From NCBI RefSeq assembly GCF_963378085.1, contig NZ_OY726395.1, positions 1,922,001-1,986,000 on the forward strand: 64,000 bases of DNA, given 5' to 3'. The notes under the pieces were generated by a model. The model had not been told where the DNA came from, searched no databases, and saw nothing but the letters and a program-made list of their open reading frames with translations. The translations under genes were made by a program, and so were the position numbers. Positions 34,417 through 44,266 of this stretch are shown piece by piece. How positions within the stretch are numbered: the first letter of the stretch is position 1; each line of letters starts with the position of its first letter. The DNA is from Mycolicibacterium sp. MU0050 (GTDB lineage Bacteria > Actinomycetota > Actinomycetes > Mycobacteriales > Mycobacteriaceae).

Positions 34417-35898
34417 CTACGACCGGGCGGCCGTGCGCGACCGCGCCCCGGTCCATCGGCGCAGCGCGGCCGACCAACCGGCGACGTCGCGGGAATCGCC
34501 CGCCCAGGCGATGTAGCCGTCGGGGCGGACCAGCAGCGCGTCGCCGTCGGTGGCGCGTTGGGCCTGGCGCAGCTCGACGTCGAGGGCCCGGGCGCCCCGC
34601 TCGCGCACCAGCACGAACCCGGGGGTGCGTTGCAGCTCGGTCAGGCGCGGGCCGATCAGCGGGACCGCGGTGGCCCGTCGTCCGATCAATCCGTGCCCGG
34701 GTCCATAGCGCAGCATGGTGCCCGCGAAACTGCCGGCCACCGCGGCGCGCACCCGCGGAATGCGTAGAGCGTTGGGCACCAACAGGTCCCGCACCCAACG
34801 GGCCGGACGGGCGTGCATGGTCACCGCGCGGGCCAGCAGGCCCGACTGGCGTAGCACCCGCTTGCCGATGGGGTGACGCTCACTGTGATAGGTGTCCAGG
34901 ACCGCGTCGTCGGCACCGCCCAGCACCGCATCGATCTTCCAGGCGAGGTTGGCCGCGTCCTGGATCCCGGTGTTCATGCCCTGCCCGCCCATCGGCGAGT
35001 GCACGTGGGCGGCGTCGCCGGCCAGGAACACCCGGCCGTGGCGGTAGGCCGCGACTTGTCTTTCGTCCGAATGGAATCGGGAGGTCCAGCCCATCTGGAC
35101 CAGGCCGAAGTCGGCCTGCATGGCCTCGGCCAGCGCACGTTCGACCTCGCCGCGGGTCACCGGCTCGGTGTCGGGCAACTGGTGCCGGCGGTCCCAGACC
35201 ATCGCCCGGAACCACCGCCCCCCGGCGTCGGTACCGTCGGCGGGCGCGTCGTAGGGCGCCAGGAATCCGAGGACGTTCTCGGTGTTGCCGACCGTCAGGC
35301 CGCCGCCGTCGGGGCCCTCGGCAAGTTCGATGTCGGCCAACACCATTGAGCGCAGGATGGTCTCGCCGGGGAAGTCGGCGCCGACCAGGGTGCGCACGGT
35401 GCTGTGGGCGCCGTCGGCCCCGATCAGATAGCGCGCGTGCCAGGTCTGGGATCGCCCATCGGCGCCCCGCGCGGTCACGCTGACCCCGTGGGCGTCCTGG
35501 GCCAGGCCGGTCACCTCGTGCCCACGCCGGACCTCGGCACCCTGCTCGAGGGCGTAGCGGGCCAGGGCCGCGTCGACCTTCGTCTGCGGCGCGATCATCA
35601 CGAACGGGTACTGGGAGTCCAGCAGGGTCAGGTCGAGCCGGGCCCCGGCGAACAGCGTGACCGCCGGGGCCCGGTGGGACTCGGCGAGCAGCCCGTCGGC
35701 CAGGCCGCGGGCGTCGAGCACCTCCAGGGTGCGCGCCATGGTGGCGAAGGCGCGGCTCGACGGGTTGATCTTCGGCCACCGCTCCAGGACCACTACTCGC
35801 CGCCCCAGGCGTGCGAGGTCTCCCGCCGCCGTCAATCCGGTCGGTCCGGCGCCGACGACGACGACATCGACGCGGGCATCGGCATCTTTGCTGATCAT
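34417..35898 (-). CDS. FAD-dependent aromatic monooxygenase (PheA/TfdB type)
   Basis: 493 residues. VVVVGAGPTGLTAAGDLARLGRRVVVLERW is the FAD-binding Rossmann motif at the N-terminus. RYLIGADGAHSTVRTLVG is the GD/DG motif binding FAD and NAD(P)H, and VFLAGDAAHVHSPMGGQGMNTGIQDAANLAWKI is the C-terminal FAD motif. This is the class A hydroxylase family acting on phenols, polyketides or drugs such as rifampicin and tetracycline. A GGGAGG ribosome site is 6 nt before the ATG. It is divergent from a TetR gene; two TTCAAC/GTTGAA operators lie between them. Inducible by an aromatic ligand is the likely regulation. Confidence 0.9.
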   Translation of the reverse strand: MISKDADARVDVVVVGAGPTGLTAAGDLARLGRRVVVLERWPKINPSSRAFATMARTLEVLDARGLADGLLAESHRAPAVTLFAGARLDLTLLDSQYPFVMIAPQTKVDAALARYALEQGAEVRRGHEVTGLAQDAHGVSVTARGADGRSQTWHARYLIGADGAHSTVRTLVGADFPGETILRSMVLADIELAEGPDGGGLTVGNTENVLGFLAPYDAPADGTDAGGRWFRAMVWDRRHQLPDTEPVTRGEVERALAEAMQADFGLVQMGWTSRFHSDERQVAAYRHGRVFLAGDAAHVHSPMGGQGMNTGIQDAANLAWKIDAVLGGADDAVLDTYHSERHPIGKRVLRQSGLLARAVTMHARPARWVRDLLVPNALRIPRVRAAVAGSFAGTMLRYGPGHGLIGRRATAVPLIGPRLTELQRTPGFVLVRERGARALDVELRQAQRATDGDALLVRPDGYIAWAGDSRDVAGWSAALRRWTGARSRTAARS

Positions 35899-35915
35899 GA
35901 CCGCCTCCCATGCAG

Positions 35916-35931
35916 TTCAACGCTTGTTGAA
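35916..35931. promoter_or_regulatory. TetR operator 1, monooxygenase side
   Basis: TTCAAC, GCTT, GTTGAA: perfect 6-bp arms, 17 bp upstream of the monooxygenase ATG. A second site with the same arms lies at 35961-35974, 44 bp away centre to centre. Confidence 0.6.
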
Positions 35932-35960
35932 TTCCACGGTAAGTCCGTCCGGGGGTCCTG

Positions 35961-35974
35961 TCAACAGTTGTTGA
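35961..35974. promoter_or_regulatory. TetR operator 2, regulator side
   Basis: TCAAC, AGTT, GTTGA: perfect 5-bp arms matching operator 1, just upstream of the tetR -10 box (35976-35981), so binding would block tetR transcription. Confidence 0.6.
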
Positions 35975-35975
35975 A

Positions 35976-35981
35976 TAGACT
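35976..35981 (+). promoter_or_regulatory. -10 box for leaderless tetR
   Basis: TAGACT ends 6 nt before ATG 35988 and begins 1 nt after operator 2. No ribosome site is present. Confidence 0.45.
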
Positions 35982-35987
35982 GTGTTC

Positions 35988-36557
35988 ATGGCTGCCAAGA
36001 CCCGCGATGCCGACGCCACCCGAGCCACGATCCTGGCGGCCGCACGCACGCAGTTCGGGGCCCACGGTTTCGAACGCGCCACCATCCGCTCGATCGCCGC
36101 CGCGGCCGACGTCGACCCCGCGCTGGTGATGCACTACTTCGGCAGCAAGGCCAACCTGTTCGCGGAGGCCTCGAAGCTCGAGATCCCGTTCCCGGACCTC
36201 ACCGAAACCCGGCCGGAGCGGGTCGCCGAGGTGCTGGTGCCGCTGCTGGAGCAGGTGTGGGGCAGCGAGGGCGCGTTCATCCCGCTGCTGCGGGCCGCCG
36301 CCACCAACCGCGCGGCCGCGGACATGCTCCTGGAGGTCTTCGTCCAACAGGTCGCCCCGGCGCTGGCGGCGGCGGCCATCGACCGCCCGTTAGAGCGCGC
36401 GGCGATGGTGGGCTCGCAGGTACTCGGGATCGTGGTGGCCCGCAACATCGTCGGCGTGCCGCCGCTGGTGTCGATGGACTCCGCCACGCTCGTCGAGTGG
36501 TTGCGTCCCGTCATCGCGCACTACCTGGCGGGTCCGGCGCCGGGCGAGACCTGCTGA
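35988..36557 (+). CDS. TetR-family regulator
   Basis: 189 residues from ATG 35988. The N-terminal DNA-binding domain reads DADATRATILAAARTQFGAHGFERATIRSIAAAADVDPALVMHYFGSKANLF, with the helix-turn-helix at about 30-55. The C-terminal domain (about 70-189) has the QVLGIVVARNIVGVPPL segment common in TetR_C_17-like members. It probably represses both itself and the divergent FAD monooxygenase through the two operators in the 89-bp spacer. Confidence 0.9.
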   Translation: MAAKTRDADATRATILAAARTQFGAHGFERATIRSIAAAADVDPALVMHYFGSKANLFAEASKLEIPFPDLTETRPERVAEVLVPLLEQVWGSEGAFIPLLRAAATNRAAADMLLEVFVQQVAPALAAAAIDRPLERAAMVGSQVLGIVVARNIVGVPPLVSMDSATLVEWLRPVIAHYLAGPAPGETC

Positions 36558-36588
36558 GGGCCAAGCTGATTGACCGGACGCCGGTTCC

Positions 36589-37122
36589 TTACCGCAGCGT
36601 CGCGTTGAACTCGATGGCCACCTCGTCGGCGACCTTCATCGCGCCCATGGCCATGCTGTAGGGCCGGATCCGAAAGTTCTTGTGCGACACCGCGGCGCGG
36701 GCGCTGATGCGGGTGCCGTCGGTCAACTGGACGGCGACCGCGGTGTCGCGGGTGACGCCGTGCAGGGTCAGGGGACCCACCAGCCGGTACCCGGCGTCGG
36801 TGGCCTCGATGGTCTCGGCGTCGAACTCGACGGTGGGGAAGCGTTGGGCGGCCAGCGTCTTCAGCGCGTTGCCCCGCACCAGGACCTTCTCCGGTCCCGT
36901 CAGCGGCGTCAGGCCGCCGGCACCGTCGATCACCCGGAGCGAGTCGACGTCGATCACCATGCTCGCGGCCACCGGGGTGTCGGCGGAGAAGGTGACACTG
37001 GCCCGCCAGGAGTCCAACGCGATGGTCAGCCGATGCCCCATTCGCGCGGCGCGGCCCGTGACGCCGGTGCGGAGCGTCAGCGTGCCGTCGTTCTGGTCGA
37101 GGGTGCGGGTCCGGGTGGTCAC
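36589..37122 (-). CDS. YceI-family lipid-binding protein
   Basis: 177 residues from GTG 37122. Landmarks of the YceI lipocalin-like fold: GRAARMGHRLTIALDSWRASVTFSADTPVAASMVIDVDSLRV, FPTVEFDAETIEATDAGYRLVGPLTLHGVTRDTAVAV and C-terminal FRIRPYSMAMGAMKVADEVAIEFNATL. No signal peptide, so it is probably cytosolic, unlike the periplasmic E. coli protein. YceI proteins bind polyisoprenoids or fatty amides. TAGGTT lies 7 nt before the GTG. Confidence 0.87.
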   Translation of the reverse strand: MTTRTRTLDQNDGTLTLRTGVTGRAARMGHRLTIALDSWRASVTFSADTPVAASMVIDVDSLRVIDGAGGLTPLTGPEKVLVRGNALKTLAAQRFPTVEFDAETIEATDAGYRLVGPLTLHGVTRDTAVAVQLTDGTRISARAAVSHKNFRIRPYSMAMGAMKVADEVAIEFNATLR

Positions 37123-37129
37123 CCCGACC

Positions 37130-37135
37130 AACCTA
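37130..37135 (-). promoter_or_regulatory. -10 box for leaderless yceI-like gene
   Basis: On the minus strand TAGGTT is followed by 7 nt and then GTG 37122. Confidence 0.4.
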
Positions 37136-37213
37136 GTAGCGGCCGGTGGCCTCGGCTCACTATCATCTTTCGGTTGTCGGTATTCGAAGGTTTGTCGTCG
37201 AACGGGGAGTGCC

Positions 37214-39157
37214 ATGACCTCACAGGCGGAGCAGCTGGAATTCCAGGCCGAGGCCCGTCAACTGCTGGATCTGATGATCCACTCGGTGTACTCCAACAAG
37301 GACTCGTTTCTGCGGGAGTTGATCTCGAACGCCTCCGACGCACTGGACAAGCTGCGGATCGAGGCGCTGCGGAACAAGGACCTGGACGTCGACACCTCCG
37401 ATCTGCATATCGCGATCGAGGTGGACCAGGGCCCGCCGCGCACCCTGATCCTGCGCGACAACGGCATCGGCATGACCCGCGATGAGGTCGTGGACCTCAT
37501 CGGTACGCTCGCCAAGTCGGGCACCGGTGAGCTGCGTCAGAAGCTGCGCGAAGCCGACTCGGCCGATACCTCCGAAGAACTGATCGGCCAGTTCGGTGTC
37601 GGCTTCTATTCGACGTTCATGGTCGCCGACAAGGTCGAGTTGCTCACCCGCAAGGCCGGCGAGAGCACCGCAACCCGGTGGACCTCGAGCGGTGACGGCA
37701 CCTACACCGTCGAGCCGGTCGAGGACGCGCCGCAGGGCACCTCGGTCACCCTGTACCTCAAGCCCGAGGACGCCGAGGACGAACTGCACGACTACACCTC
37801 GGAGTGGAAGATCCGGGAGCTGGTCAAGAAGTACTCCGACTTCATCGCCTGGCCCATCCGGATGCAGGTGGAACGGCGCACGCCGCCGGCCGAGGAGGGC
37901 GGCGAGGAAGAACTCACCGTCGAAACCCAGACCCTGAACTCCATGAAGGCGCTCTGGGCCCGGGACCGGTCCGAGGTCTCCGACGACGAGTACAAGGAGT
38001 TCTACCGGCACATCGCGCACGCCTGGGACGACCCGCTCGAGATCATCTCGATGAAGGCCGAAGGGACCTTCTCCTACCAGGCGCTGTTGTTCATCCCGTC
38101 GCACGCCCCGTTCGACCTGTTCATGCGGGACGCCAAAGTGGGCGTACAGCTCTACGTCAAACGGGTGTTCGTGATGGCCGACTGCGAGCAGCTCATGCCG
38201 CCCTACCTGCGCTTCGTCAAGGGCGTGGTGGACGCGGAGGACATGTCGCTCAACGTTTCACGCGAGATCCTGCAGCAGGACCGGCAGCTCACCGCCATCC
38301 GCCGCCGCCTGACCAAGAAGGTCCTGTCGGTGATCAAGAGCATGCAGTCGGAGCGGCCCCAGGACTACGACACGTTGTGGACCCAATTCGGGTCGGTCCT
38401 CAAGGAAGGGTTGATGTCCGACGTCGACAACAGGGAGACACTGTTGGGCGTCGCGTCGTTCGCCTCCACCCACGACGACGAAAAGCGCACGACCCTGGCC
38501 GACTACGTCGAGCGGATGAAGGACGGTCAGGAGCAGATCTTCTTCGCCACCGGGCAGTCCCGCGAGCAAATATTGGCCTCCCCGCACCTCGAGGCGTTCA
38601 AGGCCAAGGGATACGAGGTGTTGCTGCTCACCGACCCCGTCGACGAGGTGTGGACCGGCTCGGTGCCCGAGTTCGACGGCAAGCCACTGCAATCGGTGGC
38701 CAAGGGTGAGGTCGATCTGGACTCCGAGGAGGAGAAGGCGGCGCACGAAGCCGAACGACAGGAGGCGGAGCGGGATTTCGCCGATCTGCTGAGCTGGCTG
38801 AAGGACACCCTCGATGAGCACGTCAAAGAGGTTCGGCTGTCCACCCGGCTCACGGAGTCGCCGGCCTGCTTGATCACCGACAACTTCGGGATGACCCCGG
38901 CGCTGGCGCGCATGTACCGCGCGTCGGGTCAGGAGGTGCCGGTGGGCAAACGCATCCTGGAGCTCAACCCGAAGCATCCGCTGGTGGTGGGCCTGCAGCG
39001 CTCGCACCGGGACGGGGGCGACGACGCGCACCAGCAACACCTGGCGGATACGGCCGAATTGCTCTACGGCACCGCGCTTCTCGCCGAAGGCGACATTCCC
39101 GACGATCCGGCGAAGTTCGCCGCGTTGCTCGCGCAGCGGTTGACCGGCACCGTCTAG
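37214..39157 (+). CDS. htpG: Molecular chaperone HtpG (Hsp90)
   Basis: 647 residues, full length. The N-terminal GHKL ATPase has RELISNASDALDKLR, LRDNGIGMTRDEVVDLIGTLAKSGT and GQFGVGFYSTFMVA, all intact. The middle domain follows (VKRVFVMADCEQLMPPYLRFVKGVVDAEDMSLNVSREILQQ, with the catalytic Arg region), then the dimerisation domain. ATP-driven folding of client proteins in the cytosol is expected. GGGGAG lies upstream of ATG 37214. Divergent from the YceI gene with 91 bp between. Confidence 0.96.
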   Translation: MTSQAEQLEFQAEARQLLDLMIHSVYSNKDSFLRELISNASDALDKLRIEALRNKDLDVDTSDLHIAIEVDQGPPRTLILRDNGIGMTRDEVVDLIGTLAKSGTGELRQKLREADSADTSEELIGQFGVGFYSTFMVADKVELLTRKAGESTATRWTSSGDGTYTVEPVEDAPQGTSVTLYLKPEDAEDELHDYTSEWKIRELVKKYSDFIAWPIRMQVERRTPPAEEGGEEELTVETQTLNSMKALWARDRSEVSDDEYKEFYRHIAHAWDDPLEIISMKAEGTFSYQALLFIPSHAPFDLFMRDAKVGVQLYVKRVFVMADCEQLMPPYLRFVKGVVDAEDMSLNVSREILQQDRQLTAIRRRLTKKVLSVIKSMQSERPQDYDTLWTQFGSVLKEGLMSDVDNRETLLGVASFASTHDDEKRTTLADYVERMKDGQEQIFFATGQSREQILASPHLEAFKAKGYEVLLLTDPVDEVWTGSVPEFDGKPLQSVAKGEVDLDSEEEKAAHEAERQEAERDFADLLSWLKDTLDEHVKEVRLSTRLTESPACLITDNFGMTPALARMYRASGQEVPVGKRILELNPKHPLVVGLQRSHRDGGDDAHQQHLADTAELLYGTALLAEGDIPDDPAKFAALLAQRLTGTV

Positions 39158-39186
39158 TTCGCCGAGAAGAGCCGACTTCTGGGGGC

Positions 39187-40599
39187 TCAGACCCCCAGCA
39201 GCGCGTCGATGGGCCCGCGGACGAAGTACAGCAGGAACCCGGCCGCGACGATCCACAACAACGGGCTGATCTCGCGGGCCTTGCCGGACGCCGAGCGCAC
39301 CACCACCCAGGAGATGAAGCCGACGCCGATGCCGTTGGCAATCGAGTAGCTCAGCGGCATCACCGCCACGGTGAGCACCACCGGCAGCGCCACCGAGAAG
39401 TCCGAGAAATCGATCTCGCGCAGGTTCGCGGCCATCATGGCGCCGACGATCACCAGCGCCGCGGTGGCGACCTCGGACGGCACCACCGCGGCCAGCGGCG
39501 TCAAAAACATTGCCGCGAGGAACAATCCGCCTGTCACCACGCTCGCCAGCCCGGTGCGTGCACCCTCGCCGATGCCGGCCCCGGATTCGACGAAGACCGT
39601 GTTCGACGACGACGAGGTCGCCCCGCCCACCACCGCGCCGGCGCCCTCGACCACCAGCGCGGCACGCAGCCGCGGGAAGTTGCCGCGTTCGTCGGCCAGC
39701 CCGGCCTGTCGGGACAGTCCGGTGAACGTGCCCATGGCGTCGAAGAAGTTGGTGAACACCAGCGTGAAGACCAGCATCACGGCGGCCAGGACGCCGATCC
39801 GGCCGACGCTGTCGAGGCTGAACTCGCCGATCAGCGACAGATCGGGGATCGCGAACGGCGACCCGGACAGCGTCGGCACCGACAGACCCCATCCGCCGGG
39901 GTTCTCCGTCGCCGAGCCCAGGTGCCAGATCGCCTCGATCACCACCGCCACCACAGTGCCCGCGGCCAGCCCGATCAGGATGGCGCCACGCACCTTTCGG
40001 GCCACCAGGATCCCGGTGAGCAACAGCGTCCCGACGAATACCGCCGTCGGCACGCTGTCGATGGACCCGGCGCCGTCCTGGCCCAGCCCGAGCGGGGGAG
40101 AGGGCCGGCCCGTCGACCCGACGAATCCGGCGTCGACCAGGCCGATGAAGAGGATGAACAAGCCGATGCCGGCGGTGATGCCGAGCTTGAGCGGCATCGG
40201 CACCGCCTCGAAGATGAGGCGCCGCAGCCCGGTGACCGCCAGCAGCACGATGATCAACCCGTTGATCACCACCAGGCCCATCGCCTCGGGCCAGGTGACC
40301 ACGCCGACCACCGACGACGCCAGGAACGAGTTGATGCCCAGCCCCGCGGCGAACGCGAACGGCAGCCGCGCCACCAGGCCGAACACGATGGTCATCACGC
40401 CCGCGGCCAACGACGTGACCGCCGAGACCTGGGTGAAGCCCAGTTCGTTGCCCGCGACGTCGGCGGTGCCGGACAAGATGATCGGGTTCAGCACGATGAT
40501 GTAGGCCATCGCGATGAAAGTGACGACACCGCCACGGAGTTCGCCGCCCACGGTGGAGCCGCGCGAGCTGATCTCGAAGAAGTTGTCGAGTCGGGTCAC
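39187..40599 (-). CDS. NCS2-family purine permease (AzgA-like)
   Basis: 470 residues, about 12-14 hydrophobic segments. The start LDNFFEISSRGSTVGGELRGGVVTFIAMAYIIVLNPIIL and the motif GLGINSFLA match the AzgA/GhxP branch, which imports adenine, guanine or hypoxanthine by proton symport. NTVFVESGAGIGEGARTGLASVVTGGLF is the conserved TM10 region. It converges with htpG. Specificity among purines cannot be read with confidence. Confidence 0.92.
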   Translation of the reverse strand: MTRLDNFFEISSRGSTVGGELRGGVVTFIAMAYIIVLNPIILSGTADVAGNELGFTQVSAVTSLAAGVMTIVFGLVARLPFAFAAGLGINSFLASSVVGVVTWPEAMGLVVINGLIIVLLAVTGLRRLIFEAVPMPLKLGITAGIGLFILFIGLVDAGFVGSTGRPSPPLGLGQDGAGSIDSVPTAVFVGTLLLTGILVARKVRGAILIGLAAGTVVAVVIEAIWHLGSATENPGGWGLSVPTLSGSPFAIPDLSLIGEFSLDSVGRIGVLAAVMLVFTLVFTNFFDAMGTFTGLSRQAGLADERGNFPRLRAALVVEGAGAVVGGATSSSSNTVFVESGAGIGEGARTGLASVVTGGLFLAAMFLTPLAAVVPSEVATAALVIVGAMMAANLREIDFSDFSVALPVVLTVAVMPLSYSIANGIGVGFISWVVVRSASGKAREISPLLWIVAAGFLLYFVRGPIDALLGV

Positions 40600-40644
40600 G
40601 GGTCGACCTTACGGCCTCGGTGGCGACTCGGCGCGGGGGCGAGG

Positions 40645-42897
40645 CTAGGGGGACTCGGCGGCGCTGGCCGCGGCGGCGAACTCGTCGTCCAGCGGCACGG
40701 CCTCCAGTCGGACCGCGACCCCGTTGAGCACGGCCATCCCCGCCAGCAGCTCGAGGTCCTCGGCGCGGTTCGACGTCAGTTCGTTGACGTTGACGCCCGG
40801 GTTGGCGTTGGCCAACCGCCAGCCACCGCCGCGGTGTCCCCAGCCCTGCGGGATCGCGACGGTGCCGGGGCCCACCTCGTCGGTGACCATCACCTCGGTT
40901 TCGATGGCCCCGTCGACCGACACCACCCGCACGCGTCCACCGTCGCGCAGACCCGCGGCCTCGGCGTCGCGCGGGTTGATCCGCGCCCGATGCCGCCGGT
41001 TGCCCTTCATCAGCGTCGGGCTGTTGTGCATCCAGCTGTTCTGCGACTTCAATTCCCGGATGCCGATGGCCAGCAGCGGGAACTCGGCGCTGGTGGCGGG
41101 TGCGTCGCCGAGCCGACCGATCTCGGCGACGATCTGCGGGGGATCCAGCCGCACCTTGCGGCTGGAGTGCCGGACCACCTTGTGCAGCACGCCGTGCGGC
41201 GCGTGCTCGGCGAGCAGTATCCCGTGCGGATGTTGCCGCAGTTTCTCGAGATTCAGACCACGCCGGCGCAGCCCGAAGCGGTCGCCGTAGGGGCCGGTGC
41301 GCAGCAACAGGTCCATCATCCGCCGCGGCGTGAACCGCAGACCGCGCCGTTCCACCCAGTGCAGCACCGGGTTGAGCTTCTCCATCGCCCCGGTGGCCAG
41401 CATCGACAACCCCATCCGGGCCGCCAAATCCTGGAACACCTCCCATTCCTGGCGGGCCTGCCCGTACGGCTTCACCACGGCCTCGGTGGATTGGATGTAC
41501 ACCGACGGGCAGCACGCCGCGAACGCCATCGGCAGGTCGTCGCGTTCGAGCATGGTGGTGCTGGGCAGGATGTAGTGCGCGTGCCGGTTGGTCTCGTTGA
41601 CGTAGAAGTCCAGCGAGACAAGCAGATCCAGCTTGCCCAACGCCGCGTCGAGCGCGGGACTGTTGGGCACCGACAGCACCGGGTTGCCGGCCAACACGAA
41701 CAACGCGCGCAACTGTCCGGGCCCGGGGGTGGTGATCTCGTCGGCCATCACCGCGGCCGGGAACGTGTTGTGCACGGCGGGGAAGTTCCCGATCCGGGAA
41801 CGTTTGGTGTCGTAGTCGAACGCGCCGGCCTTCTCACCCATGTCTTCCAGCGGGATGACGGCGTGCGACATCAGGCTGCCGCCGGGGCGGTCCAGATTGC
41901 CGCTGACCACGTTGAGCACGTCGATCAAGAAGCTCACCAACGTGCCGTGATGCCCGAGGCAGGCGCCGGTGCGGGCGTAGGCCACCGCGGTGCGGGCGGC
42001 GCAGAAATCGCGGGCCAGGCCGCGCACCACGTCGGTGGGCACGCCGGTGCGTGCCGCGGTGTCTTCGGGCGGGAAGTCGGCGCACAGGGCCCGCAGCGTG
42101 TCGGCGCCCGTCGACTGCGCGGCGATGGCCTGCCGGTCCTCGAGTTGTTCGGCGAAGATGACCTGCAGCATCGACAGCAGCAGCCAGGCGTCGGAGTCCG
42201 GCCGCACCGCCACGTGCTCGTAGGCCGCGGCGGTCTCGGTGCGACGGGGATCGACGACCACCACGCGTCCGCCGCGCTTGACGATGCCCGCCAGGTCGTC
42301 GCGGACCCGGGGGACCCGCAGCGCGCTGCCGTGCGAGATCAACGGGTTGGCCCCGAGCATGAACAGGAAGTCGGTGCGGGGCAGGTCGGGGAACGGCAGC
42401 TGGGTGGCCGCGCCGTAGAGCAGGTTGCTGGCCACGTAGCGGCTGTTGATGTCCTGGGAGCCGGCCGAATACAGGTGATTGGCGCCGACCCGCTTCATGA
42501 AGAACCCGGACCAGATGCTGGCCGCGTAGCCGAACGCGGCCGGGTTGCCGAAGTACTGCCCGACCGCCTCCCCGCCGGACTCGGCCAGGATGCGGGTCAA
42601 CCGGGCGGCGATGTCATCGAGCGCGTCGTCCCAGGACACCGGGGCGAAGCTGCCGTCGTCCTGGCGGCGCAGCGGCGTCAGCACCCGGTCCGGATCGTTC
42701 TGTACCTCGGTGAACGCGATTCCCTTCGGGCAGGCGCGGCCCTGCGACAGCGGATGGTCCTGATCCGGGCGCAACGACACCAGCCGGTCGTTCTCGACCG
42801 TCGCGATCAGGCCGCACATCGGCTCGCAGATGCGGCAGTAGGTGACCTTCTGCTCGGCACCGCCGGACGCGTTGTCGGTGGACACGTCGAGCCCCAA
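40645..42897 (-). CDS. Molybdopterin oxidoreductase with N-terminal Fe-S cluster
   Basis: 750 residues. The 4Fe-4S motif CRICEPMC then a further Cys in GRACPKG is at residues 21-60. The molybdopterin domain includes YFGNPAAFGYAASIWSGFFMKRVGANHLYSAGSQD and LGANPLISHGSALRVPRVRDDL; the C-terminal dinucleotide-binding beta barrel is LMKGNRRHRARINPRDAEAAGLRDGGRVRV. No Tat signal is visible, so it is cytoplasmic. By recall it resembles M. tuberculosis Rv0197. Electron partner and substrate unknown. The 4Fe-4S Cys set looks complete. Confidence 0.9.
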   Translation of the reverse strand: MGLDVSTDNASGGAEQKVTYCRICEPMCGLIATVENDRLVSLRPDQDHPLSQGRACPKGIAFTEVQNDPDRVLTPLRRQDDGSFAPVSWDDALDDIAARLTRILAESGGEAVGQYFGNPAAFGYAASIWSGFFMKRVGANHLYSAGSQDINSRYVASNLLYGAATQLPFPDLPRTDFLFMLGANPLISHGSALRVPRVRDDLAGIVKRGGRVVVVDPRRTETAAAYEHVAVRPDSDAWLLLSMLQVIFAEQLEDRQAIAAQSTGADTLRALCADFPPEDTAARTGVPTDVVRGLARDFCAARTAVAYARTGACLGHHGTLVSFLIDVLNVVSGNLDRPGGSLMSHAVIPLEDMGEKAGAFDYDTKRSRIGNFPAVHNTFPAAVMADEITTPGPGQLRALFVLAGNPVLSVPNSPALDAALGKLDLLVSLDFYVNETNRHAHYILPSTTMLERDDLPMAFAACCPSVYIQSTEAVVKPYGQARQEWEVFQDLAARMGLSMLATGAMEKLNPVLHWVERRGLRFTPRRMMDLLLRTGPYGDRFGLRRRGLNLEKLRQHPHGILLAEHAPHGVLHKVVRHSSRKVRLDPPQIVAEIGRLGDAPATSAEFPLLAIGIRELKSQNSWMHNSPTLMKGNRRHRARINPRDAEAAGLRDGGRVRVVSVDGAIETEVMVTDEVGPGTVAIPQGWGHRGGGWRLANANPGVNVNELTSNRAEDLELLAGMAVLNGVAVRLEAVPLDDEFAAAASAAESP

Positions 42898-42994
42898 TCT
42901 GTCGAGTCCGCGCCGCGGGCGGACGGGCTTACCGTAACGATCACGATAACTGTCCGCCGCGGGTTGCCCCCCGCAGTTGGGCCAAGCAGTCGGG

Positions 42995-44233
<1,239 letters not shown>

Positions 44234-44266
44234 TTATCAACCCCTTTGGCGGCTGTGACCGGACCG

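Noticed and set aside
39158..39186. Small hairpin between htpG and the permease
   Set aside because: Only 5-bp arms (AGAAG/CTTCT) and no T tract; too weak to call a terminator.
38258..41515. Very long open frame antisense to htpG and the permease (also similar ones at 39922-43299, 42977-46153, 50158-53481, 23932-26721)
   Set aside because: They are arginine/alanine/glycine-rich mirror frames of real genes on the other strand, a known artefact at high GC, with no domains or ribosome sites.
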